The notes: a model not told the origin generated them from the letters alone. Shown: positions 16,317 to 25,411, counted from the stretch's first letter. The stretch is 47,011 nt of DNA from Amphritea sp. (GCF_016744155.1 NZ_JADGEW010000003.1:176431-223441); one strand, 5' to 3'. Numbers and translations are program-made.

Positions 16317-17543
16317 TTAGCCTTCAAGATCGCTGAGGGCCTGCATGGCCTCTTTACTCCAGTCCAGGGCCTTTCGGTAACTGGCCTCATACAGATTGGA
16401 GTCAAAGTCGCTGGGTAATAGGTCCCAGTCACCGGCTTCATAGTTAGTGACATACAGCAGTGTCTCGCCTATTTTGCCCTGGTTGAATAGGATGGCGTTT
16501 TTAATGTCATCGCTCAGAGGTACGTCTTTAAGCATTGTTTTCTGATCGATATCAAGAAGTAGATGAAGGTTGGACATCATGCCGGCCATGAAATAGCTGC
16601 CGTGATTGCTAATCTTGGCTGCAAGAGCAACTTCTTCGCACATTCTTCCCCTGACCAGTAAGCTACGGCTAATCTCTTCAGGTTTTCCGCTCTGATTATT
16701 CAGGGCGATCAAAGTGGCCCATTTCCTGATTTGTGCCATGCCCAGCATAACGATAGCTTCAGTCAGGGACTCAACCTTGCGCACCAGTGAGTATGCTGCA
16801 GAGTTGACGATACGCAGTAGTTTATAGGTTAGGACCGGATCACGGATAATCAGATGTTCAAGTCTTTCGGGAGTAGTGTTTTGGTCTTGAAGCTCCTGGA
16901 CTAACTCAAAAAGAGCTGCCTGATTCGGATCAACCTTCTTGCCTTTAACCAGTTTTGGCTTGCTCAGGAAATGTCCCTGAAATAGCTTAAACCCAAGTTT
17001 GTTACATTCTTCTAGCATTTCTACGGTTTCAATTTTTTCTGCTAGAAGAGTGACTTTGAAAGGGGTGATAAGTCGCACTTGCTCAGCAACTTGATCGAAG
17101 TTCAAGTCTTTAACGTCGACCTTAACAATGTGGGCTAGCTTAAGTAGAGGCACCGCTTCAGGTTTGTAGATAAAATCATCTAATGCGATACGATAGCCGC
17201 TTTTTGCTAGTCGATGCACCGCAATTATTAACTCGCGGTCTATTTTAATATCTTCAAGAATCTCGATTACGATATTTTTACGGGGCAGCTCTGGAAAATC
17301 ATCAGAAATCAGAAGATCACGTGTGAGGTTAATAAATGCTGGAACACGTTTGAGAGATCCCTGATCAGAGATGCTAGTGTAAGAATTAAGAATGACTTCC
17401 CGGGTAGCACCGGTTCCCCGAAACAGAGCGTGTTCAGTGTCCTGCTCATCTCGGTATAGCAGTTCGTAGGCTACAACCCGTTGGCTTCGATCAAAAATCG
17501 GTTGCCGGGCCATCAGAACCTGAGAATCTGAAGTGGTGTCCAT
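16317..17543 (-). CDS. EAL and HDOD domain signalling protein (YuxH type)
   Basis: The ATG at 17543 is preceded by GGAAAGAG; an in-frame ATG at 17558 and a TTG at 17600 are less likely. The 408-residue product has an N-terminal EAL-type domain (about 8-200) and a C-terminal HDOD domain (about 200-400). The EAL motif itself reads ELLYR, as in many YuxH proteins, while KVDVKDL, LAEKIET and FQGHFLSKP remain, so c-di-GMP hydrolysis is doubtful. HDOD domains are helical signalling modules found in regulators of stress and motility. It is likely a signalling protein without confirmed catalytic activity. It sits alone, converging on the LysR gene. Confidence 0.85.
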   Translation of the reverse strand: MDTTSDSQVLMARQPIFDRSQRVVAYELLYRDEQDTEHALFRGTGATREVILNSYTSISDQGSLKRVPAFINLTRDLLISDDFPELPRKNIVIEILEDIKIDRELIIAVHRLAKSGYRIALDDFIYKPEAVPLLKLAHIVKVDVKDLNFDQVAEQVRLITPFKVTLLAEKIETVEMLEECNKLGFKLFQGHFLSKPKLVKGKKVDPNQAALFELVQELQDQNTTPERLEHLIIRDPVLTYKLLRIVNSAAYSLVRKVESLTEAIVMLGMAQIRKWATLIALNNQSGKPEEISRSLLVRGRMCEEVALAAKISNHGSYFMAGMMSNLHLLLDIDQKTMLKDVPLSDDIKNAILFNQGKIGETLLYVTNYEAGDWDLLPSDFDSNLYEASYRKALDWSKEAMQALSDLEG

Positions 17544-17718
17544 GTCTGCTCTTTCCATCGAAAACTGCGTGTTAATCAAGCATATAGCTAGTAGGCCCAA
17601 TTGTCAGCTCTGATGTTGCCCATATCAGGTACTTTGAATGTAGGATATTAGTCGAAAGAAGTCGCTGTTTTGTATGCTATAGGTATAATGTGTGCCCCAG
17701 AAATAGTAGACCCTAATT

Positions 17719-18687
17719 ATGAGTAGTATTAACTGGTTTCCGGGCCATATGCATAAGGCCCGTAAAGAGATAGCTAAGGTAATGGATGAGATTGATGTGG
17801 TCATCGAAATACTCGATGCCAGATTACCTGTGTCCAGTGAAAATCCGATGGTCTCAGATCTGGGGAAAGGTAAGCCAGTTATTAAGCTACTTAACAAGAG
17901 CGATATGGCTGACCCTGAACGCACTCAGGAGTGGGTTGATTACTACAATAGCCTACCTGATACCCAGGCCGTAATGATCGATTACTCACAGAAACTACTG
18001 ATCAGTACTATTCCGGATATGTGTAACAAGTTGGTGCCTTCCCGGAGTAATAATGGCCGTCAGGTACGGGCGATGATTATGGGTATTCCCAATGTGGGGA
18101 AATCGACCATGATCAACGCTTTGCTGGGTAAAAAAATCGCTAAAGTAGGCAATGAGCCTGCTGTTACTAAGGGTCAGAAGCGTTTTACGCTGCGAAACGG
18201 TATGGCCTTGTCAGACACGCCCGGCATGTTGTGGCCCAAAATCGAAGATTATGATTCTGGTTACAGGCTTGCTGCCAGTGGTGCGATCAAAAATACGGCG
18301 ATAGAGTTTGAAGATGTAGCCCTTTATGCCGCCGGTTTTTTACGTGAAAAATATCCGGACCTGCTGGTTGCACGCTATAAGTTTAAAGAGTTGCCTGATC
18401 ATGCTGATCAGGTGCTGGAAGAGATTGGCCGTAAACGCGGTGGGCTAAGGCCTGGTGGTGTAATTGATCTGCATAAGGCCTCTGAGATACTGCTGAATGA
18501 ACTTCGTAGTGGTCAGCTTGGCCAGATTACCTACGAGACCGTCACAGAGTGGCTCGACAAGTGGGAACAGCAACGGCTTGATGCTGAACGTATTGAGCAG
18601 GAAAGATTAGAGCAAGAGCGTTTAGAGGCGGAATCAGAAGCCCAGCGCTCGGCTCAGCGAAATAAAGGTAATAGATATGACACGTAA
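17719..18687 (+). CDS. ylqF: Ribosome biogenesis GTPase YlqF/RbgA
   Basis: The protein has 322 residues and starts MSSINWFPGHMHKARKEI, a signature of circularly permuted YlqF GTPases. The GTP motifs come in permuted order: G4 NKSD (59-62), G1 GIPNVGKST (about 121-129), then G3 DTPG (about 165-168). RbgA acts in late 50S subunit assembly in Gram-positive bacteria; the gammaproteobacterial homologue is presumed to do likewise. The C-terminal 40 residues are charged and helical (repeated RxEQERLE). The ribosome-binding site is weak. The next gene overlaps it by 11 bases. Confidence 0.92.
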   Translation: MSSINWFPGHMHKARKEIAKVMDEIDVVIEILDARLPVSSENPMVSDLGKGKPVIKLLNKSDMADPERTQEWVDYYNSLPDTQAVMIDYSQKLLISTIPDMCNKLVPSRSNNGRQVRAMIMGIPNVGKSTMINALLGKKIAKVGNEPAVTKGQKRFTLRNGMALSDTPGMLWPKIEDYDSGYRLAASGAIKNTAIEFEDVALYAAGFLREKYPDLLVARYKFKELPDHADQVLEEIGRKRGGLRPGGVIDLHKASEILLNELRSGQLGQITYETVTEWLDKWEQQRLDAERIEQERLEQERLEAESEAQRSAQRNKGNRYDT

Positions 18688-18976
18688 AAAGAAAAAACGC
18701 AGTTCGCCGAAGCCTATATTTTTGGATGTGCCGCGTCGCAGTGAAAAACTGGCTGATCCTGATAGCTATGAAAGTCGTAGACGTCGTAACCTGGAACAGA
18801 AGAAAAAGAGTAAATCGGTTTACGAAAAAGCCCGCGAAGCAGAGCAAGAAGCAGGTTCTACTACTCAGCAGCGCGAAACGCCGTTGGCCGAAAAGATACG
18901 CCGTCTTAAGCGAGCTGAAGAAGCTCGTCAGAAAGATTCCGAAGAGGTTGTTCAGAAAGACTCCGAAAAGGAATAA
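18677..18976 (+). CDS. Small highly charged protein, unrecognised
   Basis: The protein has 99 residues and overlaps the end of ylqF by 11 bases, with AAAGG upstream of its ATG, so translation is probably coupled. It is mostly Lys, Arg, Glu and Gln, with a Lys/Arg cluster at the N-terminus (TRKKKKR), predicted helices and no membrane segment. The composition is like RNA- or ribosome-associated accessory proteins, and the coupling to a ribosome-assembly GTPase supports that idea. It is loosely reminiscent of small GTPase-associated proteins such as YihI, but no homology can be shown here. Confidence 0.65.
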   Translation: MTRKKKKRSSPKPIFLDVPRRSEKLADPDSYESRRRRNLEQKKKSKSVYEKAREAEQEAGSTTQQRETPLAEKIRRLKRAEEARQKDSEEVVQKDSEKE

Positions 18977-19015
18977 TTCCTTCTATAGTTTGATCTCTGC
19001 TTTTGTGTGCTCTAC

Positions 19016-19054
19016 GTTTACTGTTACCTGCGGCATTATTCGCAGGCAGTAAAC
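19016..19054 (+). promoter_or_regulatory. Leader hairpin before the CDGSH gene
   Basis: GTTTACTG (19016-19023) pairs with CAGTAAAC (19047-19054) and CCTGCG (19027-19032) with CGCAGG (19041-19046), with a three-base bulge and an 8-base loop. The hairpin ends right before the GGAG ribosome-binding site of the next gene, so it could control its translation or be a terminator lacking a T-tract. Confidence 0.5.
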
Positions 19055-19066
19055 GGAGATCAGGTT

Positions 19067-19315
19067 ATGTCTCATGCTGATGTTCATCGTGCTGGCGACG
19101 CGCCTGCCAGAGTCGATCTCATAGAGGGCGAAACCTATTGCTGGTGTGCCTGTGGTCGTTCAAGCACTCAACCTTTCTGTGATGGATCCCATCAGGGTAC
19201 AGGGTTAGATCCGATTGTATTCATTGCTCGAAAGTCTGAAACAGTAGCGCTCTGCTGCTGTAAACAAACAGGTACTCAACCACTCTGCGATGGTAGCCAC
19301 AATAAGAGTCAATAA
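19067..19315 (+). CDS. Tandem CDGSH iron-sulfur domain protein
   Basis: The protein has 82 residues from the ATG at 19067. It carries two copies of the C-x-C-x2-(S/T)-x3-P-x-C-D-G-S-H signature: CACGRSSTQPFCDGSH and CCCKQTGTQPLCDGSH. Each is expected to bind a [2Fe-2S] cluster through three Cys and one His. This tandem form resembles the mitochondrial CISD3/Miner2 type. There is no membrane anchor, so it is cytoplasmic. The partner is unknown. The start is chosen over an upstream frame because of GGAG and because the earlier part overlaps the leader hairpin. Confidence 0.9.
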   Translation: MSHADVHRAGDAPARVDLIEGETYCWCACGRSSTQPFCDGSHQGTGLDPIVFIARKSETVALCCCKQTGTQPLCDGSHNKSQ

Positions 19316-19377
19316 TTCTCGCTAGGGCAATCACGACTGGGTACAATGCGCTTCTTTTGCTTTAGGAAGAGAGACTC

Positions 19378-20556
19378 TTGCAACAGTTTGATGTCGTTAT
19401 TGTCGGGGCGGGTGCTTCCGGTCTTATGTGTGCTGCTACCGCCGGTTATCGTGGTCGCTCAGTATTAGTGTTAGAACATACCGCGAAGGTTGGCCGGAAG
19501 ATTCTGATGTCCGGAGGCGGGCGCTGTAATTTCACTAATATGCACAATTCTCCTGCAAACTTCATCTCTCAAAATCCACACTTCTGTAAGTCTGCATTGA
19601 GTCGCTATAAGGCTCAGGATTTTATCGATCTGGTTGACCGACATGGCGTTGAGTACCACGAGAAAACCTTAGGGCAGCTGTTTTGCAATGACTCCAGCAA
19701 AGAGATCCTCCAGGTTTTGTTGACTGAATGTGAATGGGCAGGCGTTGAGGTCAGAACTGAAACAACGGTACATAAGCTGAAGTCTTCTGAAACGGGTTTC
19801 CAGTTACAAACGACCAAAGGCAATATTTCTGCCGGATCTGTTGTGATCGCTACCGGTGGCCTGTCTATTCCTAACGGTGGAGCAACCAGTTTCGCCTATG
19901 ACATCGCTGAACAGTTTTCGTTGGATGTTTTGCCACGTACAGCTTCTCTGGTTCCTTTTACTTTGCAGCCGAAGGATAAAGAGGTCCTGAGTGAGCTTTC
20001 CGGTGTGTCTCATGCTGTCAGGGCAACAATAGGTAAAACCAGCTTTCTTGAGATGATGCTCTTTACTCACCGGGGTATTAGTGGCCCGGCGATTCTGCAG
20101 ATTTCAAACTATTGGCATCCGGGTGAAGAGGTCGAAATCGATCTGTTTCCCGGTATCGACCTTTTTGAATGGTTGAAAGAACAGCGCGAAGCTCGCCCTA
20201 AAGCTGAACTGACTACCATCATGGCTCAGCAGATGAGTAAGCGGATGGCACAAATACTTTGTTCTAAGTTTGAGCTCAGTGGCGTGATGGGTAACTTCTC
20301 AAACAAGCAGCTTGAAGCGATTACCGCTGCGTTCTGTTGTTGGAAGATCAAGCCTTCGGGCACCGAAGGTTATCGTACAGCAGAAGTGACTATTGGTGGT
20401 ATAAATACTAATAAAATCAATCAGAAAACAATGGAATCTAATTCTACTTCTGGTCTTTATTTCATCGGTGAATGCCTTGATGTTACCGGGCATTTAGGTG
20501 GCCACAATTTCCAATGGGCCTGGGCCTCAGGCTTTGCAGCGGGCCAGGCGGTTTAG
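19378..20556 (+). CDS. HI0933/YhiN-family FAD-dependent oxidoreductase
   Basis: The protein has 392 residues starting at TTG, preceded by AGGAAGAG about 6 bases upstream; no in-frame ATG lies near. The N-terminal dinucleotide-binding motif DVVIVGAGASGLMCA and GGGRCNFTN (about 42-50) are typical of the HI0933 family, and the end reads GHLGGHNFQWAWASG. The family binds FAD and NAD(P)H and is often called YhiN; its biological substrate is not established. It follows the CDGSH gene by 62 bases. Confidence 0.88.
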   Translation: MQQFDVVIVGAGASGLMCAATAGYRGRSVLVLEHTAKVGRKILMSGGGRCNFTNMHNSPANFISQNPHFCKSALSRYKAQDFIDLVDRHGVEYHEKTLGQLFCNDSSKEILQVLLTECEWAGVEVRTETTVHKLKSSETGFQLQTTKGNISAGSVVIATGGLSIPNGGATSFAYDIAEQFSLDVLPRTASLVPFTLQPKDKEVLSELSGVSHAVRATIGKTSFLEMMLFTHRGISGPAILQISNYWHPGEEVEIDLFPGIDLFEWLKEQREARPKAELTTIMAQQMSKRMAQILCSKFELSGVMGNFSNKQLEAITAAFCCWKIKPSGTEGYRTAEVTIGGINTNKINQKTMESNSTSGLYFIGECLDVTGHLGGHNFQWAWASGFAAGQAV

Positions 20557-20818
20557 TACACAGATGACACTATAGCCAAAGAATTTGTGCTGGCATAACC
20601 TACAGACCGTATATATTAGAAGCTTGTGAGGTTAACCGGCCTTCGCTTTGCCAGGCTAATTCCGGTTGTCACTTCATAAATTCTGGATATTTCTACAGCT
20701 CTTCAGTTGGCAGCGACTTAACCGCTATGTCATCCCACTGTCGTGGGAGAGTAAATTTAACTAAGACACAAAATTTGTAATCAGTCTTTGAATAAAGATA
20801 ATTAATTGAGGGTGAGTA
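20557..20818. other. Spacer upstream of the YegD-like gene
   Basis: No gene is seen. A small hairpin TCCCAC (20733-20738) with GTGGGA (20743-20748) lies about 70 bases upstream of the next ATG. The rest is AT-rich with no assigned promoter. Confidence 0.4.
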
Positions 20819-22171
20819 ATGGCGATTGGCTTTGATTTTGGAACATCGAATTGTTCGGTTGCTCATGTTGTTGACGGGCATGTTCAAACGATTCCTTTAT
20901 CCGATAACGAGTCGTTTATCTTGTCAGCATTGTGCGCTCCGACCCGTGAATCGGTCTCTGAGTATTTGTTTAGCTGCCTGGATATTTTACCCGGTAGCAG
21001 TGTTGGAGAGGAGGTGCTCAGACATGCAATCGCTGAGAACCGTGCCGAGGGTTTGAAGATACAATCCGACGATGTGCTTTTTGGTAAGCAGGCTTTAGAG
21101 CTGTATCTGGAAGACCCTGATTTTGTCTACTACGTTAAATCACCCAAATCCTTTCTCGGCACACAGCAGTTGCGTGAAACTCAGCTTGCACTGTTTGAAA
21201 ATATTGTCTGCGCCATGATGGCTAATGTCAAAAACAGGGCGCAAGCATATTTAGGTCGAGATATCAGTGAGACGGTAATTGGCAGGCCTGTCAATTTTAA
21301 TACCCTGGGTGGTGAAAAATCTAACATTCAGGCCGAAGGAATATTGCGTAGAGCGGCTTCCAGAGCAGGATTCAAGTATATTGAATTTCAATTTGAACCC
21401 GTAGCGGCAGGCCTGGATTTTGAATCGACTTTAACTTCCGAGAAGAATGTACTAGTGGTCGATATTGGCGGCGGTACATCTGACTGTTCGTTGATACGTA
21501 TGGGGCCTAAATGGTTGGAAAAAAAGGATCGTGCAGAGACGCTTTTAGCTCATGCTGGAAAATCAGTGGGCGGTAATAATTTGGATATCGCTATCGCTTT
21601 TCAGCGGTTTATGCCGGAATTTGGTAAGGAAACTGATTTCAAATCAGGCAAAGCAATACCAACGATGACTTTTTGGGATGCGGTTGCAACGAATGATGTA
21701 AATGCGCAAAGAAGCTTTTATTCATATCAAAATTTGGACGTGCTCAATCGAATACGTATGGATGCCAAGCATCCTGAAAAAATTGAAAGGCTCATTCAGG
21801 TACACAAAAAAGCATTGGGTCATATGGTCGTCGGAGAGTCTGAAAAGGCAAAAATTGCGCTATCAAATCAATCAGACTATATCGCGAATATAAATTTGTT
21901 ATCAGAGACGGTCGATATCCATCTATTATCAGAGCAGATGGAAAAATCTATTGCTGAACCTATGCGCCAGATTAAAGGGTTGATAGAAGAAATACTGCTA
22001 CAAGGGGAGGTGACACCGGATGTGGTGTACATAACAGGGGGCTCTGCGCGTTCTCCTATTGTCAGAAAAGTTGTGGAATCAGTACTGCCCAATACACCCA
22101 TAGCCAGTGGTAATTTTCTGAGTTCAGTGACTGAAGGCTTGGCACGCTGGGCAAATTTATGTTTTAGATAA
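20819..22171 (+). CDS. yegD: YegD-like Hsp70-family protein
   Basis: The protein has 450 residues, the size of E. coli YegD. It starts with the actin-like ATPase phosphate-1 motif GFDFGTSNCSVA and later shows VVDIGGGTSDCS (phosphate 2) and VYITGGSARSP (adenosine). It lacks the DnaK substrate-binding domain. YegD is a poorly characterised Hsp70-like ATPase; a chaperone-related role is presumed. GAGGGTGAG precedes the ATG. The gene stands alone, 365 bases upstream of the OsmC-YcaO fusion gene. Confidence 0.85.
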   Translation: MAIGFDFGTSNCSVAHVVDGHVQTIPLSDNESFILSALCAPTRESVSEYLFSCLDILPGSSVGEEVLRHAIAENRAEGLKIQSDDVLFGKQALELYLEDPDFVYYVKSPKSFLGTQQLRETQLALFENIVCAMMANVKNRAQAYLGRDISETVIGRPVNFNTLGGEKSNIQAEGILRRAASRAGFKYIEFQFEPVAAGLDFESTLTSEKNVLVVDIGGGTSDCSLIRMGPKWLEKKDRAETLLAHAGKSVGGNNLDIAIAFQRFMPEFGKETDFKSGKAIPTMTFWDAVATNDVNAQRSFYSYQNLDVLNRIRMDAKHPEKIERLIQVHKKALGHMVVGESEKAKIALSNQSDYIANINLLSETVDIHLLSEQMEKSIAEPMRQIKGLIEEILLQGEVTPDVVYITGGSARSPIVRKVVESVLPNTPIASGNFLSSVTEGLARWANLCFR

Positions 22172-22536
22172 GCCCGATTGTCACGCTACGCAGGCTGAAT
22201 AGATATCGCTCCAGATCCAAATTTCTCCTGTTGTTCTTATTGAAAGTAAAAATTCTGAGGCTGCTGTGCATAAGCGGCCTTTATGGAGCTCTATACGTCG
22301 GCATACAGCAGTTCTTTGAAATCAAAATATAATTACCGGGTTGTCGGGGTATCGCTTGCATGGGCGTCAAAATAGTCTTCGTTTTAATTCCATTGATAGT
22401 GTTAAAATGCCCGCCAAATCATGCGGTCTACCGGGCTGTTTTGTCAGTGTTTAAAATACGTCGATACATCGTTGTTTAGTGGCTTACTGCTCCCAACATC
22501 AATTCTGTATTACACGATTCTGCAAAGAGTATTCAA
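22172..22536. other. Gene-free spacer
   Basis: No coding frame, clear hairpin terminator or repeat is seen in these 365 bases between the YegD-like and OsmC-YcaO genes. It probably carries the promoter of the fusion gene, but no strong -10/-35 pair could be assigned. Confidence 0.4.
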
Positions 22537-24726
22537 ATGGAAATCAAAGTAAATTTTTTAGAAAATCTCAGGCTTGAAGCAAAGTTTGATGATTTCACTG
22601 TTACCGCAGATCAGCCTATACGTTACAAAGGCGATGGCTCTGCTCCTAGTCCGTTTGATTACTTTCTGGCTTCGTCTGCGTTATGTGCGGCGTACTTTGT
22701 AAAGGTTTATTGTAAGGCGCGTGATATTCCGACCGATGACATCAGGTTGTCACAAAATAATATTGTCGACCCGGAAAATAGATACAACCAGATTTTTCAG
22801 ATACAGGTAGAGCTACCCGAGTCGATTTCCGATAAAGATCGTACCGGTATCCTGCGTTCAATTGAGCGCTGTACGGTCAAAAAAGTCGTTCAGGAAGGCC
22901 CGGATTTCAAGATTGAGAGTGTCGAAAACCTGGCTGCGGACGCTTCGATTATGGCGATGGGAATTCCCGATGATGGTGTAAATACTATGATTGAGGGGAA
23001 AGACCTGCCACTGGAAAAAACCATCGCTAATATGACTGGTATTCTTGAATCCCTGGGAATGAAGATCGAGATTACCTCCTGGCGTAATATCGTGCCGAAC
23101 GTCTGGTCGCTGAATATCAGGGATTCGGCCTCTGAGCTCTGCTTTACCAACGGTAAGGGGGCGACGAAAGAGAGTGCGCTTTGCTCCGCTCTGGGTGAGT
23201 TTATTGAACGTCTGAGCTGTAACTTTTTCTACAACGATCAGTTCTTCGGTGAAGAGCTTGCTAATGCTGAGTTTGTCCATTATCCGAATGAGCAGTGGTT
23301 CCCGCTTAATGAAGAGGATTCAGTCCCGGCAGGCTTGCTGGATGACTACTGTCTGGAGATATATAACCCTGAGGGTGAGCTGCAAGGCTCCAACCTGATT
23401 GATACCAACTCGGGTAACTATGAGCGGGGTATCTGTGCCATTCCCTATGTGCGTCAGTCTGATCAGGAAACGGTTTATTTCCCCTCGAATCTGCTGGAAA
23501 ACCTGTTTCTCAGTAACGGTATGAGCGCCGGTAATAACCTGTTTGAAGCGAAAGTACAGTGTCTCTCTGAAATCTTTGAGCGGGCAGTTAAGCGGCAGAT
23601 AATCGAGCAGGAGATCGTCCTCCCGGATGTCCCGTTGAATGTACTGGAAAAATTTCCGGGTATTATGGCAGGTATCCAGGGGCTAGAAGAGCAGGGCTTC
23701 CCGATCGTCGTTAAAGATGCGTCTCTGGGGGGGCAGTTCCCGGTGATGTGCGTCACTCTCATGAATCCCAGGACCGGCGGGGTGTTTGCCTCTTTTGGTG
23801 CCCATCCCAGTTTTGAAGTAGCACTGGAGCGTAGTCTCACTGAGCTGCTGCAGGGTCGGAGCTTTGAAGGCCTGAATGATGTGCCGCCACCTACATTCAG
23901 TAGTGAGGCAGTGACTGAACCGAATAACTTTGTAGAACACTTTATCGATTCAACCGGCGTCATCTCCTGGCGTTTCTTCAGTGCGAAGCAAGATTACAGC
24001 TTTGTTGAATGGGACTTCTCCGGGACTAACGAGGAGGAGTGTGGGCGTCTGATGGGCATTCTTGAGAAGATGGGTAAAGAGGTCTATGTTGCTACCTTTG
24101 GCGGTTTTGGGGCTGATCAGAGTGCTTCTGCCTGTAGGATGCTGGTACCTGACTACTCTGAGATCTATCCGGTGGAGGATCTGGTGTGGGATAACACTAA
24201 CAAAGCGATCTACTTCCGCGAAGATATTCTTAACCTTCATACGCTGGATGATGATCAACTTGCCGATCTGGTTGAACGACTGGAAGAGAGCGAAGAGGAT
24301 AATTACACCGAGATCAAAACCCTTATCGGAATTGAGTTCGATGAAAATACGGTGTGGGGCCAGCTCACTATACTCGAATTAAAGCTTCTGATCTATCTGG
24401 CGCTGCAGCAGTATGAAGAGGCGTTTGAGCTGGTGGACAGCTTCCTGCAATACAATGACAACACGGTTGAACGTGGTTTGTTCTATCGAGCGATGAACGC
24501 CGTGTTGGTCATCGCACAGGATGATGAACTGGAGCTTGAAGACTACCTGTACAACCTGCGTCGTATGTTTGGTGAAGAAGTGATTAACAAAGTTGTCGAA
24601 TCGGTTAACGGTGAGGTTAAATTCTATGGTTTGACTCCCACCAGTATGAAGCTTGAAGGCTTGGATAAGCACCTGAGGCTGATAGAGAGTTATAAGAAAC
24701 TCCATGCAGCCAGAGCGACTAATTAA
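22537..24726 (+). CDS. OsmC domain/YcaO domain fusion protein
   Basis: The protein has 729 residues. Residues 1-130 form an OsmC/Ohr-type domain, with redox Cys at 50 (SSALCAAYF) and 112 (ERCTVKK). A YcaO domain (about 165-560) follows, with the ATP-binding signature KESALCSALGEFIER. The C-terminal 150 residues are helical and TPR-like. YcaO proteins are ATP-dependent cyclodehydratases or kinase-like enzymes; E. coli YcaO has been linked to S12 methylthiolation with RimO, which is not in this window. No PxPxP tail is seen. The fused OsmC suggests thiol or peroxide chemistry. Confidence 0.92.
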   Translation: MEIKVNFLENLRLEAKFDDFTVTADQPIRYKGDGSAPSPFDYFLASSALCAAYFVKVYCKARDIPTDDIRLSQNNIVDPENRYNQIFQIQVELPESISDKDRTGILRSIERCTVKKVVQEGPDFKIESVENLAADASIMAMGIPDDGVNTMIEGKDLPLEKTIANMTGILESLGMKIEITSWRNIVPNVWSLNIRDSASELCFTNGKGATKESALCSALGEFIERLSCNFFYNDQFFGEELANAEFVHYPNEQWFPLNEEDSVPAGLLDDYCLEIYNPEGELQGSNLIDTNSGNYERGICAIPYVRQSDQETVYFPSNLLENLFLSNGMSAGNNLFEAKVQCLSEIFERAVKRQIIEQEIVLPDVPLNVLEKFPGIMAGIQGLEEQGFPIVVKDASLGGQFPVMCVTLMNPRTGGVFASFGAHPSFEVALERSLTELLQGRSFEGLNDVPPPTFSSEAVTEPNNFVEHFIDSTGVISWRFFSAKQDYSFVEWDFSGTNEEECGRLMGILEKMGKEVYVATFGGFGADQSASACRMLVPDYSEIYPVEDLVWDNTNKAIYFREDILNLHTLDDDQLADLVERLEESEEDNYTEIKTLIGIEFDENTVWGQLTILELKLLIYLALQQYEEAFELVDSFLQYNDNTVERGLFYRAMNAVLVIAQDDELELEDYLYNLRRMFGEEVINKVVESVNGEVKFYGLTPTSMKLEGLDKHLRLIESYKKLHAARATN

Positions 24727-24745
24727 TTAGTCGCTGTTAGCTAAG

Positions 24746-24771
24746 ACCCAGTCCTGGTGACTGGGTTTTTT
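24746..24771 (+). terminator. Intrinsic terminator after the OsmC-YcaO gene
   Basis: The 8-bp stem ACCCAGTC/GACTGGGT with a 5-base loop is followed by six T residues. Confidence 0.9.
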
Positions 24772-24818
24772 ATACTTCCAGAAAGAGAGATTGTTACAGC
24801 TAGGCTAGGTAGTTATTT

Positions 24819-24841
24819 TACTTATAGCATATCTATAAGTA
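24819..24841. repeat. 9-bp inverted repeat TACTTATAG
   Basis: TACTTATAG (24819-24827) and its complement (24833-24841) are separated by five bases. The half CTATAAGT recurs at 25322-25329 on the other side of the DOPA-dioxygenase-like gene. Confidence 0.5.
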
Positions 24842-24876
24842 TCAAACTGATTAGAGTACTGACGCTATCCGCGTCA

Positions 24877-25224
24877 TTATAGGAATAGTTCAAGGTTCAG
24901 TGGCTTGCTATCGCCCAGCCACATGACGTATTGGGTATGGTCATCCAAATCATTTCCGGTGACGGGATGGATAAAGACACTCAGGCCGTTTCTGTTAAGT
25001 ATTAACCAAGGTAGTATCGCTGCAATTTTCTCAGAGCCAAATGAAAGTTGGCAGCTCCATCCAGGATGGGGGCCTACGAGCTTTTGGTGGACTCTACCCA
25101 TGGTGATTCCTTGAGTATCGCGGGTCTGTTCACAAAACTCTACAGCCTGATCAAGGCTATCAGCATTGAAGTATACATGAGCATGATAGGCTGAAATTTT
25201 GATAGGTGGCTGTGTCATAATCAT
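24877..25224 (-). CDS. DOPA 4,5-dioxygenase family protein
   Basis: The ATG at 25224 (or 25218) is preferred to a TTG at 25278. The 115-residue product fits the small DOPA 4,5-dioxygenase family: YHAHVYFNADSLDQA with a conserved His-x-His (near residues 14-16) and a VGPHPGWSCQLSF segment. The family opens catechol-type rings extradiol-fashion in plants and fungi; bacterial members are mostly uncharacterised. It is a lone minus-strand gene, flanked by plus-strand genes. Confidence 0.8.
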   Translation of the reverse strand: MIMTQPPIKISAYHAHVYFNADSLDQAVEFCEQTRDTQGITMGRVHQKLVGPHPGWSCQLSFGSEKIAAILPWLILNRNGLSVFIHPVTGNDLDDHTQYVMWLGDSKPLNLELFL

Positions 25225-25411
25225 TCCGGTGTTTGTTGGCAGTTGTTGATCATAGATTAAAGCGATTTCCTGATGCAATTGTTATCGTAAGGCTGAGTGA
25301 TGTTGTAAAAAGATAGATAGGCTATAAGTGCTTATATTTGAGATCCTGTGTGTCAGTTATAGGCATTAATTATTAGATGCAATCGCTGATTTATAAAGAT
25401 AATAGGAAGAT

